From the NCBI RefSeq assembly GCF_036906915.1, contig NZ_JBAKHX010000003.1, positions 1 to 64,000 on the forward strand: a DNA stretch of 64,000 bases, given 5' to 3'. This DNA comes from Phytohabitans sp036906915. Its GTDB lineage: Bacteria > Actinomycetota > Actinomycetes > Mycobacteriales > Micromonosporaceae. Under the pieces are notes generated by a model. The model worked only from the letters and a program-made list of their open reading frames with translations. It made no database searches and was not told the origin of the DNA. This document shows, piece after piece, positions 23,757 to 33,300 of the stretch (its first letter is position 1; each line of letters opens with the position of its first letter). The translations under genes and the position numbers were made by a program.

Positions 23757-24830
23757 ATGGCGAACCCGCTCACCCCCGAGGTACTGGCCGACCCGGTGGC
23801 GCTCACCCGCGCCCTGGTCGACATCGAGTCGGTCTCCCGCAACGAGAAGGAGATCGCCGACTGCGTGGAGGAGGTGCTGCGGACCGCACCGCACCTGACC
23901 GTCGACCGGTACGGCAACACGGTGATGGCGCGCACCGATCTTGGGCGGGCGCAGCGGGTCGTCCTCGCTGGCCACCTCGACACGGTGCCGCACAACGACA
24001 ACTTCCCGTCCCGGCTGGACGGCGACCTCATCTACGGCTGCGGCACCTCGGACATGAAGAGCGGGGTGGCGTTTGCCCTGCACCTGGCGGTGACGGTGAC
24101 CGAGCCGCGCTTCGACGCGACGTACTTCTTCTACGACGCGGAGGAGATCGAAGACAGGTACAACGGGCTCAAGCTGGTCGCCGAGGCGCACCCGGAGTGG
24201 CTGGCCGCTGACTTCGCGGTGCTGCTGGAGCCCACGTACGGGATGGTCGAGGCGGGCTGCCAGGGCACCATGCGCGCGACCGTGTCGACGACGGGTCGCC
24301 GGGCGCACGCGGCGCGGGCCTGGCGGGGCGTCAACGCCATCCACGCGGCTGCTGAGGTGCTCGACCGGCTGCGGGCGTACGAGGCACGCACGGTGACGAT
24401 CGACGGCTGCGTGTACCGCGAAGGGCTCAACGCGGTGCGGATCAACGGCGGCGTGGCCGGCAACGTTGTGCCCGACCGATGCGAGGTCGAGGTCAACTAC
24501 CGGTTCGCGCCGGATCGTTCCGAAGAGGAGGCGCAGGCCCACGTCCGCGAGGTGTTCGAGGGCTTCGAGGTCGAGGTGACCGACTCGGCCGGCGGCGCCC
24601 TGCCCGGCCTCACTCAGGCGCCGGCGCGCGAGTTTCTGGCCGCGGTCGGCGAGGAACCGGTCGCCAAGCTGGGCTGGACCGACGTGGCGCGGTTCGCCGG
24701 GCTCGGTATACCCGCGCTGAACTTCGGACCCGGCGACCCCAACCTCGCGCACGCACCAGACGAGCACGTCGAGATCGGCAAGATCCGCGACGGGGCGGCG
24801 ACGCTGCACCGCTGGCTGGCGCTCAGCTAG
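23757..24830 (+). CDS. dapE: Succinyl-diaminopimelate desuccinylase (DapE)
   Basis: This M20-family metallohydrolase of about 357 residues releases succinate from N-succinyl-LL-DAP to give LL-DAP. Metal ligands lie in LAGHLDTVPHNDN, CGTSDMKSG and the DAEEIEDRYNG segment, and the dimerisation domain has TTGRRAHAARAWRGVNAIH. ATG 23757 is given. GTG 23748, in frame and four bases after AAGG, is an equally good start. It is divergent from dapD, with overlapping promoters. Its 3' end overlaps a small convergent gene by eight bases. Confidence 0.92.
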   Translation: MANPLTPEVLADPVALTRALVDIESVSRNEKEIADCVEEVLRTAPHLTVDRYGNTVMARTDLGRAQRVVLAGHLDTVPHNDNFPSRLDGDLIYGCGTSDMKSGVAFALHLAVTVTEPRFDATYFFYDAEEIEDRYNGLKLVAEAHPEWLAADFAVLLEPTYGMVEAGCQGTMRATVSTTGRRAHAARAWRGVNAIHAAAEVLDRLRAYEARTVTIDGCVYREGLNAVRINGGVAGNVVPDRCEVEVNYRFAPDRSEEEAQAHVREVFEGFEVEVTDSAGGALPGLTQAPAREFLAAVGEEPVAKLGWTDVARFAGLGIPALNFGPGDPNLAHAPDEHVEIGKIRDGAATLHRWLALS

Positions 24831-24969
24831 TCGGCGTGTCCTTCCGGTCGCCCGATGGCTCGCTCTCGGTGGCCGGCCGCTGGTTGACCGCCAGCCGGCG
24901 CTCCGCCACGACCTCCTGGATCCGTCGCTGCATCTGGCGACGGAGCCGGATCATCTCGATGCGGGTCAC
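24823..24969 (-). CDS. Small basic helical protein (48 aa), unknown
   Basis: A GTG at 24969, preceded by GGGGAGGGGG, starts a 48-codon frame whose first half is strongly amphipathic and basic (IEMIRLRRQMQRRIQEVVAERR), likely one long helix. The second half is polar and disordered-looking (ATESEPSGDRKDTPTS). The strong ribosome-binding site and an inverted repeat 19 bases upstream support a real gene. No family is recognised. It overlaps the dapE 3' end on the other strand, so antisense effects on dapE are possible. Confidence 0.6.
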   Translation of the reverse strand: MTRIEMIRLRRQMQRRIQEVVAERRLAVNQRPATESEPSGDRKDTPTS

Positions 24970-24987
24970 GGTCGTTCCCCCTCCCCG

Positions 24988-25004
24988 TGCATACCCGGTA
25001 TGTG
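24988..25004. promoter_or_regulatory. Second copy of the TGCATAC-N3-GTATG inverted repeat
   Basis: TGCATACCCGGTATGTG shares 15 of 17 positions with the site at 19361-19377, including the spacing. It lies between the small minus-strand gene (start 24969) and the LOG gene (start 25078), and could control either. Confidence 0.6.
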
Positions 25005-25077
25005 AAGTGTAAGACGCGCCAGGCGCCCAATTGGTTGCAATCACATACACGAGTCGTAGCGCACTACGGTTGATCCC

Positions 25078-25881
25078 ATGAACCACATAAAGCGCAGCGG
25101 CATTCCTGGACCGGAGCGCCACCGCGGGGCGGTCACTCTGCGTGGGGAGGCCATCCCTGGCAGTACCGCTGATCAGCGACTGCTCGACTCCCGGCTGCGT
25201 GCGGAGTGGAAGACCAAGGACGCGTGGCGGGCGCTGCGAATCCTGTCGGAGTTCGTGGAGGGCTTCGACACGCTCGCCGACCTGCCGCCGGCGGTCAGCG
25301 TGTTCGGGTCCGCGCGCAGCAAACCCGACAGCGCCGAGTGCGAGCTCGCCCAGCAGCTCGGCGGCGCGCTGGCCCGTGCCGGGTACGCGGTGATCACCGG
25401 GGGCGGTCCGGGCGTCATGGAGGCCGCCAACCGGGGCGCCAACGAGGCCGACGGGCTGTCCGTCGGGCTCGGCATCGAGCTGCCGTTCGAGCAGGGCATC
25501 AACGAGTGGGTCGACATCGGCATCGATTTCCGGTACTTCTTCGCCCGCAAGACCATGTTCGTCAAGTACGCCCAGGCGTTCGTCGTCCTACCGGGCGGCT
25601 TCGGCACCATGGACGAGCTCTTCGAGGCGCTCACGCTGGTGCAGACCCGCAAGGTCACGCGCTTTCCGGTCGTGCTCATGGGTTCGGCGTACTGGCGCGG
25701 GCTGCTCGACTGGCTGCACGAGACGATGGCCGGCGAAGGCAAGGTCAGCCCGACGGACCTCGACCTGATCTGCGTGACCGACGACGTCGACGAGGCGGTG
25801 CGGCACATCGTCGAGGCGGACGCGGCCCTGGTCGAGCAGGCCCAGGCGACCACGCCACCCGATGGCCCGGTGGAGGACTGA
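25078..25881 (+). CDS. LOG-family protein (TIGR00730; cytokinin-riboside monophosphate phosphoribohydrolase-like), paralogue 1
   Basis: The 267-residue Rossmann-like protein has the family signature PGGFGTMDELFEALTLVQT near residues 171-189 and the GGGPGVMEAANRGA motif. LOG proteins cleave the ribose-phosphate bond of AMP-type nucleotides, releasing the base; in actinobacteria the physiological substrate is often unclear. It carries an N-terminal extension of about 60 residues before SVFGSARS. The start lacks a strong ribosome-binding site. A second LOG gene follows with a one-base gap, so they form an operon. A LOG gene close to dapE is also the arrangement I recall from mycobacteria. Confidence 0.88.
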   Translation: MNHIKRSGIPGPERHRGAVTLRGEAIPGSTADQRLLDSRLRAEWKTKDAWRALRILSEFVEGFDTLADLPPAVSVFGSARSKPDSAECELAQQLGGALARAGYAVITGGGPGVMEAANRGANEADGLSVGLGIELPFEQGINEWVDIGIDFRYFFARKTMFVKYAQAFVVLPGGFGTMDELFEALTLVQTRKVTRFPVVLMGSAYWRGLLDWLHETMAGEGKVSPTDLDLICVTDDVDEAVRHIVEADAALVEQAQATTPPDGPVED

Positions 25882-25882
25882 C

Positions 25883-26428
25883 GTGGCGGCCATCTGCGTG
25901 TTCTGCGCGTCGTCCCGGACCCTCGACCAGCGCTGGCTCGACCTGGCCACCGCCACCGGTCAAGAGATCGCCCGGCGTGGGCACACGCTCGTCTCCGGCG
26001 GCGGATGTGTCGGCATGATGGGCGCGGTCGCGGATGGCGCCCGATCAGAGGACGGCCACACCGTCGGCGTGATCCCACAGATCCTGGTCGACCGCGAGAT
26101 CGCCGACACCAACTCCGACGAGCTGGTCATCACCGACGGGATGTTCGATCGCAAGGCCACGATGCTCGAAAAGTCGGACGCGTTTCTCACCCTGCCCGGT
26201 GGCCTCGGCACGCTCGACGAGCTCTTCGAGGTGTGGACCATCGCGATGCTCGGCATGCACCGCAAGCCGGTCGTGCTCGTCGACGCGCACGGCTTCTATA
26301 CCGGTCTCGTGCACTGGTTGGCTGGCCTCGCGGAGAATTCTTTTGCCCGACCGGCCGCGATGGACCTTCTGATCGTCGCCGAATCGGTGCCCGAAGCGCT
26401 GAACAAAATTGAATCCCTGCTTGAATGA
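25883..26428 (+). CDS. LOG-family protein (TIGR00730), paralogue 2
   Basis: This is a 181-residue compact LOG protein starting VAAICVFCASS, with SGGGCVGMMGAVADGA and the catalytic signature PGGLGTLDELFEVWT. GTG at 25883 has GGAGG six bases upstream and comes one base after the stop of the preceding paralogue. The two proteins differ clearly (267 versus 181 residues, low overall identity), so they are old paralogues rather than a recent duplication. It probably acts on nucleoside 5'-monophosphates. Confidence 0.9.
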   Translation: MAAICVFCASSRTLDQRWLDLATATGQEIARRGHTLVSGGGCVGMMGAVADGARSEDGHTVGVIPQILVDREIADTNSDELVITDGMFDRKATMLEKSDAFLTLPGGLGTLDELFEVWTIAMLGMHRKPVVLVDAHGFYTGLVHWLAGLAENSFARPAAMDLLIVAESVPEALNKIESLLE

Positions 26429-26482
26429 GTCGCCAATACGACTCCAATTCCCCCATCGGGGACGCGACGTTTCCGCGCTGAT

Positions 26483-26498
26483 CCACAACAATTTGTGG
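26483..26498. promoter_or_regulatory. Inverted repeat CCACAA-N4-TTGTGG upstream of the lamin-tail gene
   Basis: Two six-base complementary arms separated by four bases lie 25 bases before the GTG start of the secreted lamin-tail protein. The local base composition is AT-richer than its surroundings. This could be an operator or promoter-proximal stem; evidence is limited to symmetry and position. Confidence 0.4.
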
Positions 26499-26522
26499 TC
26501 CGGATATCTCGATGGAGGGCAC

Positions 26523-26984
26523 GTGAAGAAGACCATCGGCCTCATCGCCGCCGCGCTGTTCGGCGCGACCGTCGCTTTCGTTGGCGCGGCACCGGCGGGC
26601 GCGGCAACACCCACGCTGCGCTTCCACGGTGCGCAGTACGACTCGCCGGGAAAGGACACCGGCTCGAACGGCAGTCTCAACGCTGAATGGATTTCGCTAA
26701 TCAACACCGGCTCGTCGGCGGTGAACCTGAAGGGGTGGACCATCCGCGACAAGGCGGGTCACGTTTACACGTTCACCAGCGATTACATCATTCCCGCCAA
26801 GAACGGCCGGCTCTGGGTGCACACCGGAAAGGGCACCAACAACGCGCAGAACCGTTACTGGTGGCGGAGCGCGTACGTCTGGAACAACACCGGCGACACC
26901 GCCTACCTGCGCAAGCCGTCCGGCACCACAGTCGACACCTGTTCGTGGGGCCAGAAGTCCGGGCGCACCTGGGTCGCGTGCTAG
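26523..26984 (+). CDS. Secreted lamin-tail domain protein
   Basis: The 153-residue protein has a Sec signal peptide (KKTIGLIAAALFGATVAF, cleavage near AGA-ATP) and a single mature beta-sandwich that fits the lamin-tail (LTD) pattern: NAEWISLINTGSSAVNLKGWTIRD, a YTF strand, then GRLWVHTGKGTN and GDTAYLRKPSGTTVDTCSW. LTD domains in bacteria are found on extracellular proteins and are thought to mediate binding; no enzyme residues are evident. GTG 26523 has GGAGGG four bases before it. The gene stands alone between LOG2 and adnA. Two cysteines near the end could form a disulfide. Confidence 0.83.
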   Translation: MKKTIGLIAAALFGATVAFVGAAPAGAATPTLRFHGAQYDSPGKDTGSNGSLNAEWISLINTGSSAVNLKGWTIRDKAGHVYTFTSDYIIPAKNGRLWVHTGKGTNNAQNRYWWRSAYVWNNTGDTAYLRKPSGTTVDTCSWGQKSGRTWVAC

Positions 26985-27019
26985 GTAGGGCGTGACCCGA
27001 GAGGTCAGACGGGCGTGGT

Positions 27020-30000
27020 GTGATTGGCGGTGTGGCTGAGGCGGCTGTGAGCAGATGGGCCGGATACCGGCTGGTCCGCCGGCCAGCCGAGCCCGCGCCC
27101 GCGCCGCTCGACGATCCGCTCCAGTCGCACGTCGCCGGCCACACCGACGGTCCGCTGCTCGTCGTCGGCGGCCCGGGCACCGGCAAGACCACCACGCTGG
27201 TCGAAGCCGTCGCTGCCCGGGTCGCCGAGGGCACCGACCCGGAACGCATCCTGGTGTTGACGTTCGGGCGGCGGTCGGCCGCGGCCCTGCGGCAACGCAT
27301 CGAGGGCCGCGTCGCGGGCACCGGCCGGGTGGTGCACGAGCCGCTCGTGCGCACGTTCCACGCGTACGCCTTCGGCCTGCTGCGCCGCGCGGCGGCCGAA
27401 CGCGGTGAGCTGTCCCCCCGGCTGCTCACCGGCCCCGAGCAAGACCTGGTCATCCGCGAGCTCCTCGAAGGCGCCGACGACAACTGGCCGCCCAGCCTGC
27501 GCCCCGCGCTGCCCACCCGGGCGTTCGCCGGGCAGCTGCGCGACCTGCTGCTGCGGGCCGCCGAGCGGGGCCTGACGCCACCCGAGCTGGCGCGGCTGGG
27601 CGAGCGGCTTGGCCGCCCGGACTGGGCATCCGCCGCGAGCTTCCTGCGCGAGTACGTCGCCGTGCTGGCGCTGCGCGACGCCACCACGCGAGGCTCGGTC
27701 GCCTACGACAACGCCGAGCTGATCCGGGCCGCCACCGGGCTGCTCGGCGACGACGACGCGCTGCTGGACGCCGAGCGCCGGCGGCTCGAGTACGTGTACG
27801 TCGACGAGCTCGCCGACACCGACCCCGCGCAGTTCGACCTGCTCGCCATGGTCGCGGGCGGCGGTAAGCCGCTGGTGGCGTTCGCCGACCCCGACTCGTC
27901 GACGTTCGCCTTCCGGGGGGCCGACCCGGCCGGTGTCGGCGTGTTTCCGCACCGGTTCCGCACAGCGTCGGGCGCGGTCGCGCCGACCGTCACGCTGCAC
28001 GCCACCTACCGCACGAGCGGCGAGCTGCTGGAGGCCACCGCGCGGGTGGCGCGGCGGCTGCGCGGTGCCGCCGGCCACCGTCGCCTGACGCCGGCCACCG
28101 AGGGCGACAGCGCCGTCGAGGTGCGGACCTTCCGCTCCGGCACCAGCGAGTCAGCGTACGTCGCGCACGTGCTGCGTAAGGCGCACCTCGAAGACGGCGT
28201 GCCGTGGTCGCGCATGGCGGTACTCGTGCGCTCGACGATGCTCCAGCTCGCGCCTTTGCAGCGGGCCCTGCACACGGCGGGCGTGCCGACCGTGACCCAG
28301 GCCGAAGACCTGCCCCTGCACCTGCAGCCGGCGGTCGCGCCCCTGCTGTTGCTGCTGCGCTGCGCCCTGGAGCCCGACCGGCTCGACGAAGCGGCGGCAG
28401 TCGCGCTCCTGCACTCGCCGCTGGGCGGCGCCGATCCGCTCGGCGAGCGCCGGCTGCGGCAGGGCCTGCGGGCGCTGGCGCTCGCGGCCGGCGATCCCCG
28501 GCCGTCCGGCGACCTGCTGGTCGAGGCGCTGCGCGACCCGGCCGAGCTGGCGGCGATCGAGCGGCGGTGGGCCACGCCTGCGAAGGCGATCGCGGAACTC
28601 ATCGCCAAGGCCCGCGAGGCGGCCGCCCGACCGGCCGCCACGGTCGAAGACGTGCTCTGGGCGGTATGGCGGGCCAGCGGCCTGGGAGACCGGTGGTTCG
28701 GGCTCACCGCGCGCAGCGGACCGGCCGGCGACCCGGGGGAGGAGCGTGGACTGCAGTGGCGGGGGATCGCCGCCGACCGCGACCTCGACGCCGTGGTCGC
28801 GCTCTTCGACACCGCCGCGCGCTTCGTAGACCGGCTGCCGGGCGCCCGCACCGAGGTGTTCCTCGACCACGTGCTCGGCCAGCAGCTGCCGGCTGACACG
28901 ATCGCGCCCAGCGCCGACCGCGGCGAGGCCGTACGCCTGCTCACCGCCCACGCCGCGAAGGGTCTGGAGTGGGACGTGGTCGTCGTCGCCGGGGTGCAGG
29001 AAGGCATCTGGCCCGACCTGCGGCTGCGCGGCAGCCTGCTGGGCTCCGAGCGGCTCGTCGACGTGCTCGCCGGCCGTGCCGAGGGTGCCGGCACCGCGGC
29101 GTCGCTGGTGGGGCAGACCTCCGCGCTGCTCGACGAGGAGCGCAGGCTGTTCTACGTGGCGATCAGCCGGGCTCGGCGGCGCCTGCTCGTCACGGCGGTC
29201 GCCTCGGCGGCGGTGGGCGGCGCCGACCACGAGGAGCAGCCGAGCCGGTTCCTGTACGAGCTGGCGCCGGCCGTCGATGCCGAGGACGGGCTCGACGAGC
29301 TGGCGCTCCACCGGCTGCCCCGGGCTCTCACCCTGCCCGCGCTGGTGGCCGATCTGCGCACCGCCGTCACCGACCCCGCCTCGTCCACGGAGCGCAAGCG
29401 CGCCGCGGCGGCCGAACTGGCCCGCCTCGCGGCCGCCGGCGTGCCCGGCGCGCACCCCGACGACTGGTGGGGCCTGCGGCCGCTCTCCGACGACCGGCCG
29501 CTGGTCGACGAGGGTGAGCCGGTCAAGGTGACACCGTCCACTATGGAGAGCGCGCTGCGATGCAGTCTGCGCTGGCTGCTGGAAAAGCATGGCGGTGGAG
29601 CGCCCGCCAGCGCGGCGCAGGGCGTGGGCAACCTCGTGCACGCGGCGGCCATGCTCGCGGAGGACGCCAGCGTCGACAGGGGAAAGCTGATCGAGTACGT
29701 AGCCGGGCGGTTCGACGCGATCGAGTTGGCGGCCCAGTGGATGGCCGGTGCTGAGCGCAGCCGGGCCGAGGCGATGGTCGACAAGCTGCTGCGCTGGCTG
29801 GCCGTCAACCCGAGGCGGCTGCTGGCGATCGAGCACGAGTTCGCGGTGCGGCTGGCCCACCCGACGCACCCGATCGAGCTCACCGGGCGGGTCGACCGGC
29901 TGGAGGTCGACGCCGACGGGCGGCTCGTCGTCATCGACCTCAAGACCGGCAAGTCGACGTCGGTGACCGAGGCGGAGCTGGCCGAGCACCCGCAGCTCGG

Positions 30001-30289
30001 CGCATACCAGGCGGCCGTCGAGGCGGGCGCCTTCGACGAGTTCGGCGCCGACACCGGCGGCGCCTCGCTGGTGCAGCTCGGCACCCCGACCAAGGAGGCG
30101 AAGGAGCAGGCGCAGGCCGCGCTCGGCGAGGGCGAGGACCCGAACTGGGCGGGCGCGATGGTCCGGCGCACCGCCGACACGATGGCGGCGTCGACGTTCC
30201 ACGCGGTGGCCAACTCGAAGTGTCGTGTGTGCCCGGTGCGCACGAGCTGCCCGATCTCGGGCAAGGGCCGCCAGGTGGTGGAGCCGTGA
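27020..30289 (+). CDS. adnA: ATP-dependent helicase-nuclease subunit AdnA
   Basis: This protein of about 1089 residues combines an N-terminal UvrD-like motor with a C-terminal RecB-type nuclease. Walker A is GGPGTGKTTT (about 51-60), and helicase motif VI is near FYVAISRARRRL. The nuclease motif is GRVDRLE...VIDLKTGKS (near 970). Four cysteines, one in ALRCSLRW (about 847) and three in CRVCPVRTSC at the end, fit an iron-sulfur staple of AddB-type nucleases. With AdnB it resects double-strand breaks. Length, order and pairing match mycobacterial AdnAB. Starts at GTG 27020 or, with GAGG upstream, GTG 27047. The next gene is 52 bases on. Confidence 0.88.
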   Translation: MIGGVAEAAVSRWAGYRLVRRPAEPAPAPLDDPLQSHVAGHTDGPLLVVGGPGTGKTTTLVEAVAARVAEGTDPERILVLTFGRRSAAALRQRIEGRVAGTGRVVHEPLVRTFHAYAFGLLRRAAAERGELSPRLLTGPEQDLVIRELLEGADDNWPPSLRPALPTRAFAGQLRDLLLRAAERGLTPPELARLGERLGRPDWASAASFLREYVAVLALRDATTRGSVAYDNAELIRAATGLLGDDDALLDAERRRLEYVYVDELADTDPAQFDLLAMVAGGGKPLVAFADPDSSTFAFRGADPAGVGVFPHRFRTASGAVAPTVTLHATYRTSGELLEATARVARRLRGAAGHRRLTPATEGDSAVEVRTFRSGTSESAYVAHVLRKAHLEDGVPWSRMAVLVRSTMLQLAPLQRALHTAGVPTVTQAEDLPLHLQPAVAPLLLLLRCALEPDRLDEAAAVALLHSPLGGADPLGERRLRQGLRALALAAGDPRPSGDLLVEALRDPAELAAIERRWATPAKAIAELIAKAREAAARPAATVEDVLWAVWRASGLGDRWFGLTARSGPAGDPGEERGLQWRGIAADRDLDAVVALFDTAARFVDRLPGARTEVFLDHVLGQQLPADTIAPSADRGEAVRLLTAHAAKGLEWDVVVVAGVQEGIWPDLRLRGSLLGSERLVDVLAGRAEGAGTAASLVGQTSALLDEERRLFYVAISRARRRLLVTAVASAAVGGADHEEQPSRFLYELAPAVDAEDGLDELALHRLPRALTLPALVADLRTAVTDPASSTERKRAAAAELARLAAAGVPGAHPDDWWGLRPLSDDRPLVDEGEPVKVTPSTMESALRCSLRWLLEKHGGGAPASAAQGVGNLVHAAAMLAEDASVDRGKLIEYVAGRFDAIELAAQWMAGAERSRAEAMVDKLLRWLAVNPRRLLAIEHEFAVRLAHPTHPIELTGRVDRLEVDADGRLVVIDLKTGKSTSVTEAELAEHPQLGAYQAAVEAGAFDEFGADTGGASLVQLGTPTKEAKEQAQAALGEGEDPNWAGAMVRRTADTMAASTFHAVANSKCRVCPVRTSCPISGKGRQVVEP

Positions 30290-30341
30290 CCGAGCTAGCT
30301 GGCGCTCGCCTGCGCTTTGTGGCGGCTGCGGGAGGCGGCGC

Positions 30342-33300
30342 ATGACCGCCACTCTCTTCCCGGTTTCGCACGCGGAGGCGGGGCCGCGGTATACGCCGCA
30401 CGAGTTGGCGCGGATGCTGCGGCTGCATCCGCCCACGCCCGAACAGGCGGAGATCATCTCGGCGCCGGTCGAGCCGCTGTTGGTCGTCGCTGGCGCTGGC
30501 TCCGGCAAGACCGAGACGATGGCCGCCCGGGTGCTGTGGCTGGTGGCCAACGGGTACGCCGCCCCCGACCAGGTGCTCGGCCTGACCTTCACCCGAAAGG
30601 CCGCCGGCGAGCTGGCGCACCGCATCCGCACCCGGCTGGGGCAGTTGGTGCGGCGCCTCGGTCAGGAGGAGCTGCTCGCCGGCGAGCCCACCGTGGCCAC
30701 CTACCACTCGTACGCGGCGCGCATCGTGGTCGAGCACGGGCTGCGGGCCGGGTTCGAGCCGTCCGCCCGGCTGCTCACCGAGGCGTCCCGCTGGCAGATC
30801 GTCGACCTGCTGGTGCGCAACTACACGGGCGACATGACCGGCGTGCACTTCTCACCGTCCACGGTCACCGACGCGGTGCTGGCGCTCTCCGGCGAGCTGG
30901 CCGAGCATCTGGTCACACCGGACGACCTGGCGGCGTGGACCGGCCGGTTCTACGCCGAGGTGCAGGACCGGCCGGGCAAGGTGTCGGCCGCGGTTCGGGA
31001 CGCGCTGGCCCGCCAGCAGATAAGGCTGAAGCTGCTGCCGCTCGTGCGGGCGTACGCGCAGCGCAAGGCCGACTTCGAGGCGATGGACTTCGGCGACCAG
31101 ATGGCCCGCGCGGCCATGGTGGCCCGCGACCACGCCGAGGTCGGCGAGATCGAGCGGGCCCGGTACAAGGTGGTGCTGCTCGACGAGTACCAGGACACGA
31201 GCCACGCGCAGGTTGTGCTGCTCCGGTCGCTCTTTGCCGGAGGCGGGAAAGGCCGGCTCAGCGCGGGGGAGCACCCGGTGGCCGCGGTCGGCGACCCGTG
31301 CCAGTCCATCTACGGGTGGCGCGGCGCGAGCGCGGGCACGCTGGAACGGTTCCCGGCCGAGTTCGGTGGCGACCAGCGGTCGCTCACCACGAGCTGGCGC
31401 AACCGCCCCGAGGTGCTCAAGGTCGCCAACGCGCTGTCGGCGCCGCTGCGCGAATCGGGTGCCCAGGTGGCTGAGCTGACCGCCGCCGCCCGGGTCGACC
31501 CGCGGATCGGCGGTGCGGCCGTCCACTGTGCACTGCTGGAGTCGTACGCCGACGAGGCGGACTGGATCGCCGAAAGCATGCTGCGCGCCTGGCAGGTGGC
31601 GGCCGGCATGCCCGACGCACTGGCCGAGCAGATCCCGGTGGAGCAGCGCCCGACCAGTGCGGTGCTGGTGCGGGTGCGCAGTCAGATCCCCGCGATCGAA
31701 AACGCGCTGCGCGTCCGGGGCGTACCGGTCGAGGTGGTCGGCCTCGGCGGCCTGCTCGACACGCCAGAGGTCCGCGACGTCGTCTGCACCCTGCGGGTGC
31801 TCGCCGACCCGACCGACGGCGCGTCGCTGCTGCGGCTGCTCACCGGCGCGCGCTGGCGGATCGGCCCCCGCGACCTCGTCGCCCTGTACCGCCGCTCGCG
31901 CGCGATCGCCGCGGCGAGACGTGGCCTGGCACCCGACCAGCCGGAGCTGATGCCGGACCGCCTCGACGAGGCCAGCCTGGTCGAGGCGCTGGCCGACCCG
32001 GGCCCGCCGCAGGCGTTCTCGGCCGAGGGATACGCCCGGCTCCGCGCGTACGGGCGGGAGCTGGCCCTGCTGCGGCACCGGCTCGACCAGCCGTTACCCG
32101 ATCTGATCGCCGACGTCGAGCGCACGACCGGCCTGGACGTCGAGGTGGCCGTGCGAGTAGGCGCCGACGCGGGGCTGGCCCGCGGCCACCTCGACGCGCT
32201 CGGCGACGTGGCGGCGCGGTTCGCGCGCGACTCCGACGGCGGCACGCTGGGCGGGTTCCTGGCGTTCCTCGCCGCGGCCGAAGACGAGGAGCGCGGGCTG
32301 TCGCCGGGCGAGGTCGACGTGGTCGAGGGGGCGGTGCAGATCCTCACCGCGCACGCCGCGAAGGGCCTGGAGTGGGACATCGTGGCGGTCGCTGGGCTGA
32401 CCCGCGGCGTGTGGCCGGGACCGGCGCGCAACTCCGACCACTACCTGATGGGGTTGGGCGTGCTGCCGTTCCCGCTGCGCGGCGACTCAGACGGGCTGCC
32501 GCGGTTGATCCTGGACGAGGCTGAAGACCAGCGTGCGGTGGCGCAGGCGGTCGAGGCGTTCAACGACGATTGGCGCGCGCACGACGAGCGCGAGGAGCGG
32601 CGGCTGGCGTACGTGGCGGTCACCCGGCCGCGCCGGCTGCTGCTGTGCAGCGGGTACTGGTGGGGCGAGAGCGTGAAGAAGCCGCGTGGCCCGTCCGTGT
32701 TCCTCACCGAGATCCGTGACCGTTGCCAGGCGGGCGACGGCGCCGTGGTCGCCTGGGCACCGGAGCCGACGCCGGACACCGCCAACCCGACGTCCGAGGT
32801 CGTGCCTTCGGCACAGTGGCCGGCCGACCCACTCGGCCCGCGCCGTCCCGCATTGACCGAGGCCGCCGCTCTGGTGCGGTCGTTCCTCGCCGATCCGCCC
32901 ACGGAGGACAGTCCGTGGCGGCGGGAGGTCGAAGTCCTCCTCGCCGAGCGCGAACGGCAGGCCCGCCGGGACGGCCCGATCGAGGTGGCGGTGCCGGGCC
33001 ACCTTTCCGTGTCGCAGCTCGTGACGCTGCGCCGCGACCCGCAGGCGCTGGCCCGTTCGCTGCGTCGCCCGATGCCGTCCCGTCCCGACCCGTACTCGCG
33101 CCGCGGCACCGCCTTCCACCTGTGGCTGGAGCAGCGGTACGGCGCCGCCCGGCTGCTCGACGTCGACGAGTTGCCTGGTGCCGCCGACGAGGATGCCGCG
33201 CCCGACGAGGCGCTCGCCGACCTTCAGGAGAAGTTCCTGTCGAGCGAGTGGGCCGACCGCACGCCGGTGGAGGTCGAGGTGCCGTTCGCGACGGTGATCG

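Noticed and set aside
28151..30631. Long antisense frame over adnA
   Set aside because: The translation is low-complexity Arg/Gln/Val without motifs; the plus strand carries full helicase-nuclease motifs.
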